43,968 nucleotides of DNA from an uncultured Phaeodactylibacter sp. (GCA_913057245.1 CAJXNH010000026.1:1-43968); one strand, 5' to 3'. Shown: positions 34,801 to 42,692, numbered from the stretch's first letter. Made by a program: numbers and translations. The notes: generated from the letters alone by a model not told the origin.

Positions 34801-35839
34801 CCAGTCCTGCAACCCGGCGGATACCGGGACGGTGACCCAAATACTGACCAACCAGTTTGGATGTGACTCCATTGTAACCACTCAGGTTTTACTATTTAGT
34901 GACCCGGATTATCAGCTGGTTACCGACACGCTTTGTGCAGGTGAAAGCCTCGTGATTAATGGCACTGTATATGACCAGGAACGTCCTATCGGACAGGAGG
35001 TAATTCAAAGCCTTGCTGAGGGGTGTGACTCTGTAGTTATTGACATCGCGCTGGTTTTTGCAGCACCCGAAGCCGAAATCAGCCCGACTAATCCGGCTTG
35101 TGAGGGGCTCACCGGGCTTATCGAAATCGGGCCACCGGAGAACGGATTCCCGCCCTACACCATCACTGCCGCCGGGCAGTTACTGGAAGATGTTTCGGCC
35201 TTTCCGGTCACGATTGATGTTTTGGCAGGTGACTACACGGTGGAACTAACCGATGACCTGGGCTGTACGGTGTCCCAGCCAGTGAGCATTGCCCAGGGTA
35301 TTAGCCCGGCATTAAGTATTGACGGCCCCCTTGTTTTAGAGCAAGGAGATACCCTCACGCTCCGCCCAATGATCAATTTCGATCCAGAGATACTGGAATG
35401 GCGCCCTGCCGGGCAACTCAGCTGCAGCGACTGCCTGAACCCTGTACTGGAAGCCAGCGAAAGTACAACGCTGCTGCTCACGGCGAGCCTGGGCAATGGC
35501 TGTTCAGCAACTGCAAATGTACAGGTCTTAGTGGAGCGGCGGGTGGACATTTATGCCCCGAACATCTTCAGCCCTAATGGAGACGGCCGGAATGACAGGT
35601 TTACTCTATTCAGTGCCCCCGGACAGATTGACCGGATAGAGCGAATGGAAATTTATGACCGGTGGGGTAATCAGGTCTTTACTCAAACCGATTTCCCACC
35701 GAATAACGTAGCGGTGGGTTGGGATGGTACGTTCCGGGGAGAGCCATTAGGTTCAGGTGTATTTACCTATTATGCGCAGGTTCGATTGTCAACCGGACGC
35801 ACCATCCTGCAAAAAGGAGATGTTACGCTAATCCGGTAA
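28880..35839 (+). CDS. Giant T9SS type B cargo protein with 14 Cys/Asp modules and 14 CNPxDTG modules
   Basis: The product has 2319 aa. The signal peptide (MKKIIPLLFCFSVSTFFVAA) exports it through Sec. Residues ~22-1430 hold 14 tandem modules of 90-105 aa. Each opens with C(N/D)(I/L) and an Asp motif (best copy CDDNGTPNDPSDDTFTF) and closes with a (T)D.(D)DP.C strand and a Pro/Cys linker. Two sub-types alternate: one with GPYPISGG, one with YGS..TF.L. Residues ~1434-2007 hold 14 copies of a 41-aa module (SCNPADTGT...NQFGCDS), each with two Cys 18 residues apart. Then a TLCAGESL module, a SprB-like unit (GFPPYTITAAGQ) and a C-terminal type B sorting domain (about 2222-2319: IYAPNIFSPNGDGRNDRF, IYDRWGNQVF, GWDGTFRGEPLGSGVF). 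A cell-surface adhesin or gliding-related filament is the likely class; the ligand is unknown. Confidence 0.88.
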   Translation: MKKIIPLLFCFSVSTFFVAAQTPCSITFFFNGVIVCDDNGTPNDPSDDTFTFQVQVIGSGFGNNGWIGSDPLSSTGPYDQFVTLGPYLITDGPFNFSVQDVDDPSCETVQIQITPPAPCSDGPPCNITGPGVGNIFCDDSGSPGNPADDSAVVELNPTGTGLSGTYIVSSSEVSPVPAVGTYGSPSLQELINASQAGDEITLTLTDSNDPNCSITFTLDNPCSTPPLPCDLTITEGTLTCDNGGTLNDPSDDTFFQNIIVGNGSSTGSWSSNSPNSVSGNYDDLTFLGPYPASGGDVTFTITDDSDPNCTLTYTVDNPCDDVCNITNVLISGAAPSCIDNGTPNDPSDDFIFFLLSPEGSGLDNGGYNLTSSIPLTGSTFGTYGEFSGFNTAQANQNESTFTLTLTDLQDPNCTFTLTLDNPCFSSCDLTNPGLGFTNCDDNGTPTDPSDDFYTFPLNPVGSGLGSGYTVSVSDGTVNPPGGNYGSETTFTLTGIGPPAGISVIVTDNDDPNCSTNTIINLPPPCSTAPACDINYAQIGNVTCGDNGTPNDPNDDTFTFILQVVGDGTSPNGWTANDPLGTTGDYNVVTTMGPYPISGGGFPVVVTDNDDPSCTTISVTIVPPAPCSTPPPCNLTGALINTLINCDDQGTSNPDDDVFIIELQPEGTNLSGTYNLVSSVGSITPAGPQPYGIFTTFELSISSTNGQLTTLTIVDTNDPSCTAEVISIFPASCSTLPCNIEATLISTSCFDNNTPSDPSDDLFQGTILIENPGNNGGWLATYPNGGQPVGNYGDAPGFGFAFINNGPFTVTFTDQLDPNCTVSVVVDPPPTCSSQPPCDIEVTLTSAPTCSDNGTPNDPSDDTFSFNGTISGTGIGSSWTANDINNTSGNYNISTLFGPYPISGGPIDITITDGDDPACTNTFSVDAPPTCSDPCNLNSANLSNTTCNDSGTPSDPSDDIIQFTLNPSGQNTGSSYSVTASSGTVTPNTAPYGSAATFLTSPGTAGNGPITLTITDSDDPSCSIVVTLPDPGTCSNITCAFTDPGVISLACDDAGTPGNPGDDFVLLELFPIGVALSPIGYNLSSPDVTVTPGFGNLGVITAFQLLGAANAGPTITLILSDIDHPDCFLEFTIDNPAPCSVEPCNLDLPTVITPICDNGVIDFELLVNGTGTGSNYQVSVPSGILTAGTTGNYGQISPFSLLPNNLSEDNFTLTITDSNDPTCSQTVSLDNPCDACLITSAAVSNVQCADNGTPEDPTDDLITFSILADGVSTAGSYTVSAPGQTLQPFTGTFGSLSSFSLLPGSAGNGPFTLTLTDASDSNCTTTVQLSDPGTCSNACAINAFVTETTCIPAGVPEDDFFQATIQIINPVGAAGWTAQTPLGPVTGSYNQDVDLGPFLISQGSFSLTITDQLNPGCSTNLLVVPSDPCSVVCEADTTLFDLQSCNPLDTGTVIQNLTGQEGCDSIVITVTALLPSDAIFLVETSCSPADTGTVEQNFTNQFGCDSIVVTNTILVDSDTTLIDLQSCNPVDTGTVVQNLTGQTGCDSIIITTTTLLPSDSIFLVESSCNPADTGTATQVLVNQFGCDSIVITNILLVDSDTTLIDLQSCNPSDTGTVVQNLTGQAGCDSIVITATTLLPSDSIFLVESSCNPADTGTATQVLVNQFGCDSVVVTNTLLVDSDTTLIDLQSCNPLDTGTVVQNLTGQTGCDSIVITATTLLPSDSIFLVESSCNPADTGTATQVLVNQFGCDSVVVINTLLVDSDTTLIDLQSCNLSDTGTVVQNLTGQTGCDSIVITATTLLPSDSIFLVESSCNPADTGTATQVLVNQFGCDSIVITNTLLVDSDTTLIDLQSCNPVDTGTVVQNLTGQTGCDSIVITTTSLLPSDTTMLFSESCNPADTGTVSQVLTNQFGCDSTIITTTSLLPSDATLLFSESCNPADTGTVSQVLTNQFGCDSTIITTTSLLPSDTTVFFSQSCNPADTGTVTQILTNQFGCDSIVTTQVLLFSDPDYQLVTDTLCAGESLVINGTVYDQERPIGQEVIQSLAEGCDSVVIDIALVFAAPEAEISPTNPACEGLTGLIEIGPPENGFPPYTITAAGQLLEDVSAFPVTIDVLAGDYTVELTDDLGCTVSQPVSIAQGISPALSIDGPLVLEQGDTLTLRPMINFDPEILEWRPAGQLSCSDCLNPVLEASESTTLLLTASLGNGCSATANVQVLVERRVDIYAPNIFSPNGDGRNDRFTLFSAPGQIDRIERMEIYDRWGNQVFTQTDFPPNNVAVGWDGTFRGEPLGSGVFTYYAQVRLSTGRTILQKGDVTLIR
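33431..34537 (+). repeat. 246-bp tandem DNA repeats (4.5 copies) in the giant gene
   Basis: The sequence starting ACCACGCTCATTGA recurs at 33431, 33677, 33923, 34169 and 34415, exactly 246 bp apart, with nearly identical intervening DNA. Each unit encodes two 41-aa modules of alternating type (TTLIDLQSCNP... and SIFLVESSCNP...). After 34538 the period becomes 123 bp with a different module type. Such identity points to recent expansion and likely copy-number variation. Confidence 0.9.
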
Positions 35840-35880
35840 TTGCTTCAACGCCCTCAGTTATCCCTACCAGTACTAGATAC

Positions 35881-35925
35881 AGAAGGGTATCGGCCCGTCC
35901 ATCCGGTACCCTTCTATTATTTTAA
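35881..35925 (+). terminator. Intrinsic terminator after the first giant gene
   Basis: AGAAGGGTA pairs with TACCCTTCT; an inner CGG/CCG extends the stem past a one-base irregularity on each side. The downstream tail is ATTATTTT. It lies 42 nt after the stop codon at 35839. Confidence 0.75.
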
Positions 35926-35971
35926 GTTATCTATTGCAGCTCTAATATTGTGCGCTTTCCAACAGGTCTTT

Positions 35972-35979
35972 TACCTTTG
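35972..35979 (+). promoter_or_regulatory. Promoter element upstream of the second giant gene
   Basis: TACCTTTG matches TAnnTTTG, with a TTG at 35948-35950 (21-nt spacer) as partial -33 box. If it drives the gene at 36391 the leader is about 400 nt, long enough for a structured or separately stable RNA. Confidence 0.55.
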
Positions 35980-36104
35980 TAGTCTGTTTATGCATCTTTT
36001 TTATGCTTAAGCCGTACAACAACACAACGGCAGTTCGCCGCTCAAACAAGTACAGCCTGCTAAACCACCGTTAGTACGACCCAAAACAAAGACTTCCTAT
36101 CAAC

Positions 36105-36155
36105 AAAACTCTATCTATTACTTTCTTTCACTGGCAAAGAAAGTAGTGGAGTTTT
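36105..36155 (+). ncRNA. Candidate structured leader or small RNA 3' hairpin
   Basis: ACTTTCTTT/AAAGAAAGT (9 bp perfect, 7-nt loop) is enclosed by AAAACTC/GAGTTTT (7 bp), with an 8/4-nt internal loop; the outer 3' arm ends in TTTT. It lies about 120 nt after the promoter at 35972, so a ~170-nt RNA ending here is possible. The alternative is a leader structure of the giant gene. The hairpin is plain in the sequence; the RNA gene is inference. Confidence 0.35.
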
Positions 36156-36262
36156 AACTGCTTTTGGCGAAAAAAAACCAGATACAAAAACACTAAGACT
36201 TTACCCCCCGTTACAGTCGCATAACCGCGATAAGCAACACTTTAATCAACAACACTAAAGGT

Positions 36263-36391
36263 ATGCCTGAAAACGGTAAACCCGTCACTAAGACGCGAAA
36301 CCTGTTTTCTCTGAGCATGTCCTTAATTGATTACAGACAGCTAAGCGTACGTGTTGCGATGATGTCAGGTTTCCGTCAAACAAACACGTGA
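36263..36391 (+). CDS. Possible 42-aa leader ORF overlapping the second giant gene
   Basis: ATG at 36263, preceded by AAAGG, opens 42 codons (MPENGKPVTKTRNLFSLSMS..., basic, no known family). The frame ends in a TGA that shares one base with the ATG of the giant gene (TGATG at 36389-36393). That arrangement is typical of translational coupling. An open stretch of this length is not rare by chance, and no homology is recognised. Confidence 0.25.
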   Translation: MPENGKPVTKTRNLFSLSMSLIDYRQLSVRVAMMSGFRQTNT

Positions 36392-39300
36392 TGAAAGGAA
36401 AAATCCATCAAGTCTGCTGTCGAACGGTTCTGTTCATGTCACTTCTCCTTTTTGGCTTTTTGCCATGCCAGGGGAGTTCCATGGATGCAGCCGGCGATCG
36501 GGAATTCTGCGGCATCACAAGTGCAGGTTTGGGTGGAGTGGTTTGCCTGGACAATGACACGCCTACCAACCCTAACGATGACCGGCTTACGCTCTTTCTG
36601 AACCCTTCCGGCAATAACCTCGGTAGCGGGTATACGGTTTCCTTTACTTCAGGAAGTATCTCTCCATCAACAGCCGTTTATGGCTTTCCCAATGGTTTTG
36701 TTATTGACCCCGATGACCCGACCGTACCCACTTATCAAATCACTATTACGGATCAAAATAACCCGAATTGTTCTTTTGTCCTCACTTTCGATAACCCCTG
36801 TTATTCTTCCTGTGAAGTGCAGCAGGTAGAAATAGTGGCCGTCAGTTGCCATGACAACAACACCCCGAGTCTGGCGGACGATGACTACATCACCATGGAG
36901 ATCATCGCGTCTGGCACTGATGTTGCTCTTCAGTATAACCTCATTGCTTCGCCAGGTTTGGTGCTACCGGGCAGTGGTTTTTATAACACCACCGAGTTCT
37001 TTCAACTCACACCCGGTTCAGCCGGGAATGGCCCCGTTTCATTCATCCTGACGGACCAGCAGGATCTGGCCTGTCAGTACATTTTCTCCATTCAGGATCC
37101 AGGTACTTGCGTCTCCCCATGCGTGATTACAGCCCCTAATTTACTGGGGGTGCAATGCGATGATATGGACACGTCCAATGACCCTGACGATGATGAATTG
37201 CTCATTACACTGAACCCTACTGGCATTAGTACCGGTAATGCTTATACCATAAGTGCCCCGGGGCTCACATTTTTGAATACTATCGGCACTTACAATAATC
37301 CGACTACCTTTCGGCTTGTTAATGCGGCAGCGGCACCGTCCTCCTTCACGCTAACCCTAACCGATAACCAAAACCCCACCTGCACGACTCAGGTTTTTGT
37401 TAATAATACAGCCCCCTGTTCCACTCCGTTGCCCTGCGATATCACAAATGCCACGCCCACCAGTATCAGCTGTACTAATGACGACATCATTAACTTCACG
37501 CTTGCCCCGAATAGCAGTACAGGTTCGCAATACAATCTAACCATTCCGGACGGGACGATTCTGGGGCAAAACTCCGGCTCATTTGGTACGCCCGTAAACT
37601 TTAGCTTTTTGCCCAACACCCCGCAAAGCGCAACTTATAACGTTACCATAAGAGATGTCAACAACAGTGCCTGTACTTTCACCTTTGCACTGGACAATCC
37701 TTGCGATGATTGCAATCTCAATGGGGTCAACGTTCTGAATGTACAGTGCTCAGATAATGGGACCGGTAGTGTTCAGGCAGACGACCAAATGGTCATCACG
37801 CTTCAGCCATCAGGTACCAACCTGGGAAATGGTTACACGCTGGTCGCCAACGGACAAAGCACCGTACCCTCCGGAGGCAACTACAACAGCCCCACCACTT
37901 TTACATTACCTGCCGGAAGCGCTAACAGCAGCTCCGTCAATATTACCATAATTGACAATAACGATCCTGCCTGTACCTACTCTTTTTCTCAGGTTGGGCC
38001 GGGTAGCTGCTCTGATGCCTGTACTATATTTGATCAGGGGCTTACCAGCATTCAATGCAACGATAACGCTACGATCAGCGATGCCAGTGATGATTTCATC
38101 ACCTTTTCCCTTGATGTTCCGGCTATCAGCAGTGCCTCAGGGTATGATATTACTGCTGCCGGAACGACCGTAACCCCATCCACCGGACTGTACAATACAC
38201 TACAGACCTTCTCCCTGCCAATCGGCTCTGCCGGCAATGGAGGGACTACAATTACACTGACCGATCAAAATAACCCCGGCTGTACACTTTCCTTTTTTCT
38301 CTTTGATCCCGGAGACTGCTCAGCAGTGTGCAATATTGAAGCTACTGAGGTTAATCTTTTTTGCCAGGACGGCGGGACACCCGGCATTTTCGATGATGAC
38401 ACCTACCAGGTGGAATTTGAAGTAAATAACCCGACAGCTGCATCCGGCAGCAGCTGGATTTCAGATACTCCAATCGGTGATACTGCCGGCGACTACGATG
38501 ACATAGCCAGCCTTGGCCCCTTTTTAATCAGCAATGGCCCCATTGATGTAACCTTCAGCGATATGGTGTCCCCAAGCTGCTTTGTGACAGTAACCCTCAC
38601 ACCGCCACCGCCATGCTCGGATACCTGCGTGATACAATCGGCTGAACTTACCAATTTGGTCTGTAACAACGATACCCTTGAGTTTGACCTTCAGCCTCTT
38701 GGTAATGCTCTGGACACCATCTACGGTGTTCAAATAGATAGCATAATGAGTGTTGGCAGCCCGGTAGGCTATTACGGCGAATCCACAACTTTCCGCTTCC
38801 TCCCGGAAGCGCCTTTACCTGATCAGTATGAAGTGGTAATCACCGATAGCACCGTTGCGGATTGTCAGTTCATCCTAACTGTAGACAACGTCTGCAAGAA
38901 TTGCGAAATCACCGGCTTAGATGTCCAGAGTACAATATGTAATGATGCCGGGACACCTTCGGACCCGGATGATGATTTTATTGAGATAGCGTTACTGGTC
39001 ACTTCTGAGTATGGCACAAGCTATACAGTAAAGTTGGCAAACGGCAACCTGCTCTCCGGTACCGGCATCTACGGCGCACCCAGTGTTTTCAGCATGCCCG
39101 GGGGAAGTGCCGGAGGCGGGAATGTACCACTTATTGTTAGAGATCTCAGCGACCCCACCTGCAGCCAGGTTTTTGTGATTGCAGACCCTGGTACCTGTTC
39201 AGATGAGTGCCTGCTTACTGAAGTCAACCCAACGAATATCACCTGTGATGACAATGGTACTCCAGGAGACCCTAACGATGATCAGATTACCTTCAATTTA

Positions 39301-41937
39301 CTGGTCAGTGGCCTCAATATCGCAGACAACTACACCGTAAGTGCTGAAAACGGGGCAATCACTCCGGCAGAAGGCAACTACGGTACGATATCTGCATTCA
39401 GCCTTCCCCCAGGCAGTACGGATGCCAACATTGCCAATGTGGTCGTTACTGATAATGATGATAGTAACTGTAGTAGTAGTTTTAACCTTTCCAGCCCAGG
39501 TTCATGCTCAGATTCATGCGCATTAACGGTGACCCTGGTAGACACTTACTGCCTAGATAACGGGACCGCCAGCGACCCTACCGATGACCTGTTTGAATTC
39601 ATCGTCGAGGCAAGTAATCCAGTTGGCACAGAGGGGTGGATCACGGTTCCGCCTTCAGGTATGGAGACCGGAACATTTGACGTACCTACCGTAATTGGCG
39701 CTTATCCCATATCAGGAGGCAGTATTAATCTGGCGTTTATTGACGAAAACCTGACCAGCTGCTTTTCTATTTTGACCGTTGCCCCTCCAGTCTCCTGCTC
39801 AGACTCCTGCTTTCTTGAAGCCGCTGTAAATGTACTCGCCTGTGAGGATAATGGCACACCGGGTACCGCTCAGGATGATATTTTTACGGCAGAGCTTATC
39901 TTTTCGGGTGTGAATAATGGAAGCAGCTGGGGCATCAGCAGTCCGATGGATACCACTGGTTTATACGACAGCACCTTTGTTTTAGGGCCCCTCCCTGCCA
40001 ACCTTCCCTCGACTACAATCACGGTTTTTGACCTGGATCAGGCAACCTGTGCGCTGGATTTGGAAATCATCAGTCCCGGCACCTGTTCCGCCGGCTGTAT
40101 CGATTCGGATACAACACTCGTATTTTTAGAGAGCTGTAACCCACTGGATACTGGTATTTCCGTGGAAACCCTGACGAATCAGCTGGCCTGCGACTCTTTT
40201 ATCATTACAACCACGATCCTCCTGCCCAGCGATACGACGCTTCAGTTTTTTGAGAGCTGCAACCCCGCTGATACCGGAACTGTCTCGCAAATGCTGACTA
40301 ATCAGTTCGGATGCGATTCCACCATCATCACGACCACCACCCTGCTGCCCAGCGACAGCATTTTTGTTAGTGCAGAAAGTTGTAATCCGGTAGACACCGG
40401 AAGTACCATTGAGGTGTTCAGTAATCAGTTCGGGTGCGATTCTGTCGTCACCACGCTCACTACGCTGGCTGAACAATACGAGTTTACCAATACCCTATTC
40501 TCCTGTAATCCACAGGATACTGGCATTATCTCTCAGACCTTTACCAGTCAATTCGGGTGTGATTCGGTTGTGATTACTCAAACCTTGTTATCCCCCAGCG
40601 ATACCACGCTTCAGTTGTTGGAGAGCTGTAACCCCGCGGATACCGGAACTGTATCGCAAATGCTGACTAATCAGTTCGGATGCGATTCCATCATCATCAC
40701 GACCACCACCCTGCTGCCCACCGACATCACTATGCTGTTCAGCCAAAGCTGTAATCCCGCGGATACCGGGACCGTCGCCCAAACGCTGAACAACCAATTT
40801 GGGTGCGATTCTACTGTCATTACGACAACGACTCTGCTGCCCAGTTATCATACACCGGTTGTGCTGGATATTTGTGTGGGAGACAGTATACTGTTCAACG
40901 GCACCTACTATTCGGAAAGCCAGCCTACCGGAATTGACACATTAAATACAGTAAATGGTTGCGATAGCATTCTGGAGATCAGCATCAATGTGCTGCTGCA
41001 GCCCGAGATACAGTATTTCCGAGATACGCTCTGTGCAGATGATGCGCTGGACATTTGGGGGGTGACCTATACTATTGATCAGCCCACCGGTCAGCACATT
41101 ATTACAAGCATTGAGCATGGATGTGATTCTGTGATTACGAATATTGAACTTACTTTTAATCTTCCTGAGGCAGAGCTGGAACTCACGGACCCGGATTGCC
41201 CGGACAGTACTGGCCGCTGGTTGATCAGCCGTTTATCAGGTGGACTGTCCCCCTACACCTACGCAATCAATGGTGTTGACTTTGAGGTTGCAGAAGGGTT
41301 TCCTCTACGCGGTCCGATAGCGCCTGGTAGTTATGTCCTAATCTTGAGGGATGCACTGGGCTGTGAGGCAGAACAGGCTTTCGAAATACAGGCTATGCCA
41401 CCTCTGACCCTTGATTTAGGCGGAGTAATTGAAGTCCGGCAGGGGGATACGCTTACCCTGAGCCCGCAGCTCAACTTCATCCCTGATTCCCTTATTTGGA
41501 GCCCAGCAGATATTTTGGATTGCACAGACTGCCTGAACCCTACGCTCATCCCGGTAAACAGTACCAGCATTACGCTGCGGGCATTGATGGATGCAGGCTG
41601 TGAAGTAGAAGATGCCTTGTTGGTTCAGGTTGACAAACGCACCCCCGTTTATGCGCCTAATGCCTTTAGTCCGAACGGAGACAACAGCAATGACTACTTT
41701 ACACTTTTTGCCAAACCGAACCAGGTATTGGAGATCAATACGCTTAGTATTTATGACCGGTGGGGCAATCAGGTATTTGAAGCCAGATCTTTTCCGCCCA
41801 ATGAAGAAAGCCTGGGCTGGGATGGAACAAGCCGCGGGCAATTGCTCAACAGCGGCGTCTATGTATATATGGCCGAAGTCACCCTGATGGATGGTCGAAA
41901 ATTGCAGCTGGAAGGAGAGGTGCTATTAATGCGATAA
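36391..41937 (+). CDS. Second giant T9SS type B cargo protein with 12 Cys/Asp modules and 6 CNPxDTG modules
   Basis: The product has 1848 aa from the ATG at 36391; a GTG one codon earlier is equally open. After a hydrophobic signal (TVLFMSLLLFGFLPCQG) come 12 modules of the same Cys/Asp type as the upstream paralogue (about residues 40-1235, e.g. CDDNGTPGDPNDDQITFNL). Two of them (near 37440 and 38630) have lost the Asp motif. Then follow six 41-aa CNPxDTG modules (about 1236-1486), two longer C.G......GCDS modules (DICVGDSILFNGTYYSESQP), a SprB-like unit (GGLSPYTYAINGVDF) and the type B sorting domain (APNAFSPNGDNSNDYF, IYDRWGNQVF, GWDGTSRGQLLNSGVY). The order is identical to 28880-35839, so one arose from the other by duplication; copy numbers then diverged. 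Its stop is 2 bp from the convergent PAP2 gene. Confidence 0.87.
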   Translation: MKGKIHQVCCRTVLFMSLLLFGFLPCQGSSMDAAGDREFCGITSAGLGGVVCLDNDTPTNPNDDRLTLFLNPSGNNLGSGYTVSFTSGSISPSTAVYGFPNGFVIDPDDPTVPTYQITITDQNNPNCSFVLTFDNPCYSSCEVQQVEIVAVSCHDNNTPSLADDDYITMEIIASGTDVALQYNLIASPGLVLPGSGFYNTTEFFQLTPGSAGNGPVSFILTDQQDLACQYIFSIQDPGTCVSPCVITAPNLLGVQCDDMDTSNDPDDDELLITLNPTGISTGNAYTISAPGLTFLNTIGTYNNPTTFRLVNAAAAPSSFTLTLTDNQNPTCTTQVFVNNTAPCSTPLPCDITNATPTSISCTNDDIINFTLAPNSSTGSQYNLTIPDGTILGQNSGSFGTPVNFSFLPNTPQSATYNVTIRDVNNSACTFTFALDNPCDDCNLNGVNVLNVQCSDNGTGSVQADDQMVITLQPSGTNLGNGYTLVANGQSTVPSGGNYNSPTTFTLPAGSANSSSVNITIIDNNDPACTYSFSQVGPGSCSDACTIFDQGLTSIQCNDNATISDASDDFITFSLDVPAISSASGYDITAAGTTVTPSTGLYNTLQTFSLPIGSAGNGGTTITLTDQNNPGCTLSFFLFDPGDCSAVCNIEATEVNLFCQDGGTPGIFDDDTYQVEFEVNNPTAASGSSWISDTPIGDTAGDYDDIASLGPFLISNGPIDVTFSDMVSPSCFVTVTLTPPPPCSDTCVIQSAELTNLVCNNDTLEFDLQPLGNALDTIYGVQIDSIMSVGSPVGYYGESTTFRFLPEAPLPDQYEVVITDSTVADCQFILTVDNVCKNCEITGLDVQSTICNDAGTPSDPDDDFIEIALLVTSEYGTSYTVKLANGNLLSGTGIYGAPSVFSMPGGSAGGGNVPLIVRDLSDPTCSQVFVIADPGTCSDECLLTEVNPTNITCDDNGTPGDPNDDQITFNLLVSGLNIADNYTVSAENGAITPAEGNYGTISAFSLPPGSTDANIANVVVTDNDDSNCSSSFNLSSPGSCSDSCALTVTLVDTYCLDNGTASDPTDDLFEFIVEASNPVGTEGWITVPPSGMETGTFDVPTVIGAYPISGGSINLAFIDENLTSCFSILTVAPPVSCSDSCFLEAAVNVLACEDNGTPGTAQDDIFTAELIFSGVNNGSSWGISSPMDTTGLYDSTFVLGPLPANLPSTTITVFDLDQATCALDLEIISPGTCSAGCIDSDTTLVFLESCNPLDTGISVETLTNQLACDSFIITTTILLPSDTTLQFFESCNPADTGTVSQMLTNQFGCDSTIITTTTLLPSDSIFVSAESCNPVDTGSTIEVFSNQFGCDSVVTTLTTLAEQYEFTNTLFSCNPQDTGIISQTFTSQFGCDSVVITQTLLSPSDTTLQLLESCNPADTGTVSQMLTNQFGCDSIIITTTTLLPTDITMLFSQSCNPADTGTVAQTLNNQFGCDSTVITTTTLLPSYHTPVVLDICVGDSILFNGTYYSESQPTGIDTLNTVNGCDSILEISINVLLQPEIQYFRDTLCADDALDIWGVTYTIDQPTGQHIITSIEHGCDSVITNIELTFNLPEAELELTDPDCPDSTGRWLISRLSGGLSPYTYAINGVDFEVAEGFPLRGPIAPGSYVLILRDALGCEAEQAFEIQAMPPLTLDLGGVIEVRQGDTLTLSPQLNFIPDSLIWSPADILDCTDCLNPTLIPVNSTSITLRALMDAGCEVEDALLVQVDKRTPVYAPNAFSPNGDNSNDYFTLFAKPNQVLEINTLSIYDRWGNQVFEARSFPPNEESLGWDGTSRGQLLNSGVYVYMAEVTLMDGRKLQLEGEVLLMR

Positions 41938-41939
41938 AG

Positions 41940-42671
41940 CTACCGGTGCAAATTAGGCACCAGGATTCCGATCATGGCCCCAATGCCATAGCCAACAATC
42001 ACATCAGTGGGAAAGTGCTTGCCTGCTTTAACCCTCCACAAAGCAGTCAGGGCCGGAAGCGTGGCAGCAGTTGCCCAAACCAGCCCTTTGTTTTGCATAT
42101 CCGGCCGGTTTTGCACCAGTGTTTGTGCGGTGAAGAAGGACATGGCTGCGGTGTTAGATGCATGCCCGGAGAAAAAGGAAAGCCGAGCTTCCGGATCAAT
42201 TTTTAGTTCTTCCCCTGTCAGCGGGTTATAGGTGTATGGGCGGCTGCGGCGGGCACCAATCTTGACCAGGCGGGTAATGCCATTCGTAACCAACAGGGTC
42301 TCCAACCACATCAAAGACACGACCCCGTAGTTGTCCCGGCTGTTTGACTCCGCCAATAAGCCTAATGGCAATAGCAGCGCTGTACGCAGGGCGACATCAG
42401 AAGCCAGACGGGCTTTTTCGCTGGCTTGTAGCGTGGCAATCCGGTCTAAGCGGTTAATTCTAAGGGGATCAAGTAGTTCGAGGTCATCCAAAGTCATGCC
42501 CGGCATCTTTTTTTGAAGCGGTATGCTCAACCCATAGGTTAATGCGCCAGTCCCCAGCAGCCCGCCATCGACCGGCCAGCTCAGCTGATGAGCCTGACCC
42601 TGTGCCAAAGGGGACAATAGCACCATAAACAAAATGCAAAAATAAAGACGCGGAATGGGCATAGGTCGCAT
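41940..42671 (-). CDS. PAP2-family membrane phosphatase
   Basis: The product has 243 aa. An N-terminal hydrophobic segment with a possible cleavage site (SPLAQGQ) precedes a PAP2 core. All three phosphatase motifs are visible: K137...R144-P145 (KIGARRSRP), S168-G169-H170 (FFSGHAS) and R213...H219...D223 (WRVKAGKHFPTD). Such enzymes remove phosphate from lipid phosphates or polyprenyl pyrophosphate on the outer face of the inner membrane. Bacteroidota homologues include lipid A and undecaprenyl-PP phosphatases; the substrate cannot be chosen here. It is convergent with the giant gene at only 2 bp. Confidence 0.88.
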   Translation of the reverse strand: MRPMPIPRLYFCILFMVLLSPLAQGQAHQLSWPVDGGLLGTGALTYGLSIPLQKKMPGMTLDDLELLDPLRINRLDRIATLQASEKARLASDVALRTALLLPLGLLAESNSRDNYGVVSLMWLETLLVTNGITRLVKIGARRSRPYTYNPLTGEELKIDPEARLSFFSGHASNTAAMSFFTAQTLVQNRPDMQNKGLVWATAATLPALTALWRVKAGKHFPTDVIVGYGIGAMIGILVPNLHR

Positions 42672-42692
42672 AAACGATTGGCTTTAGACTGG

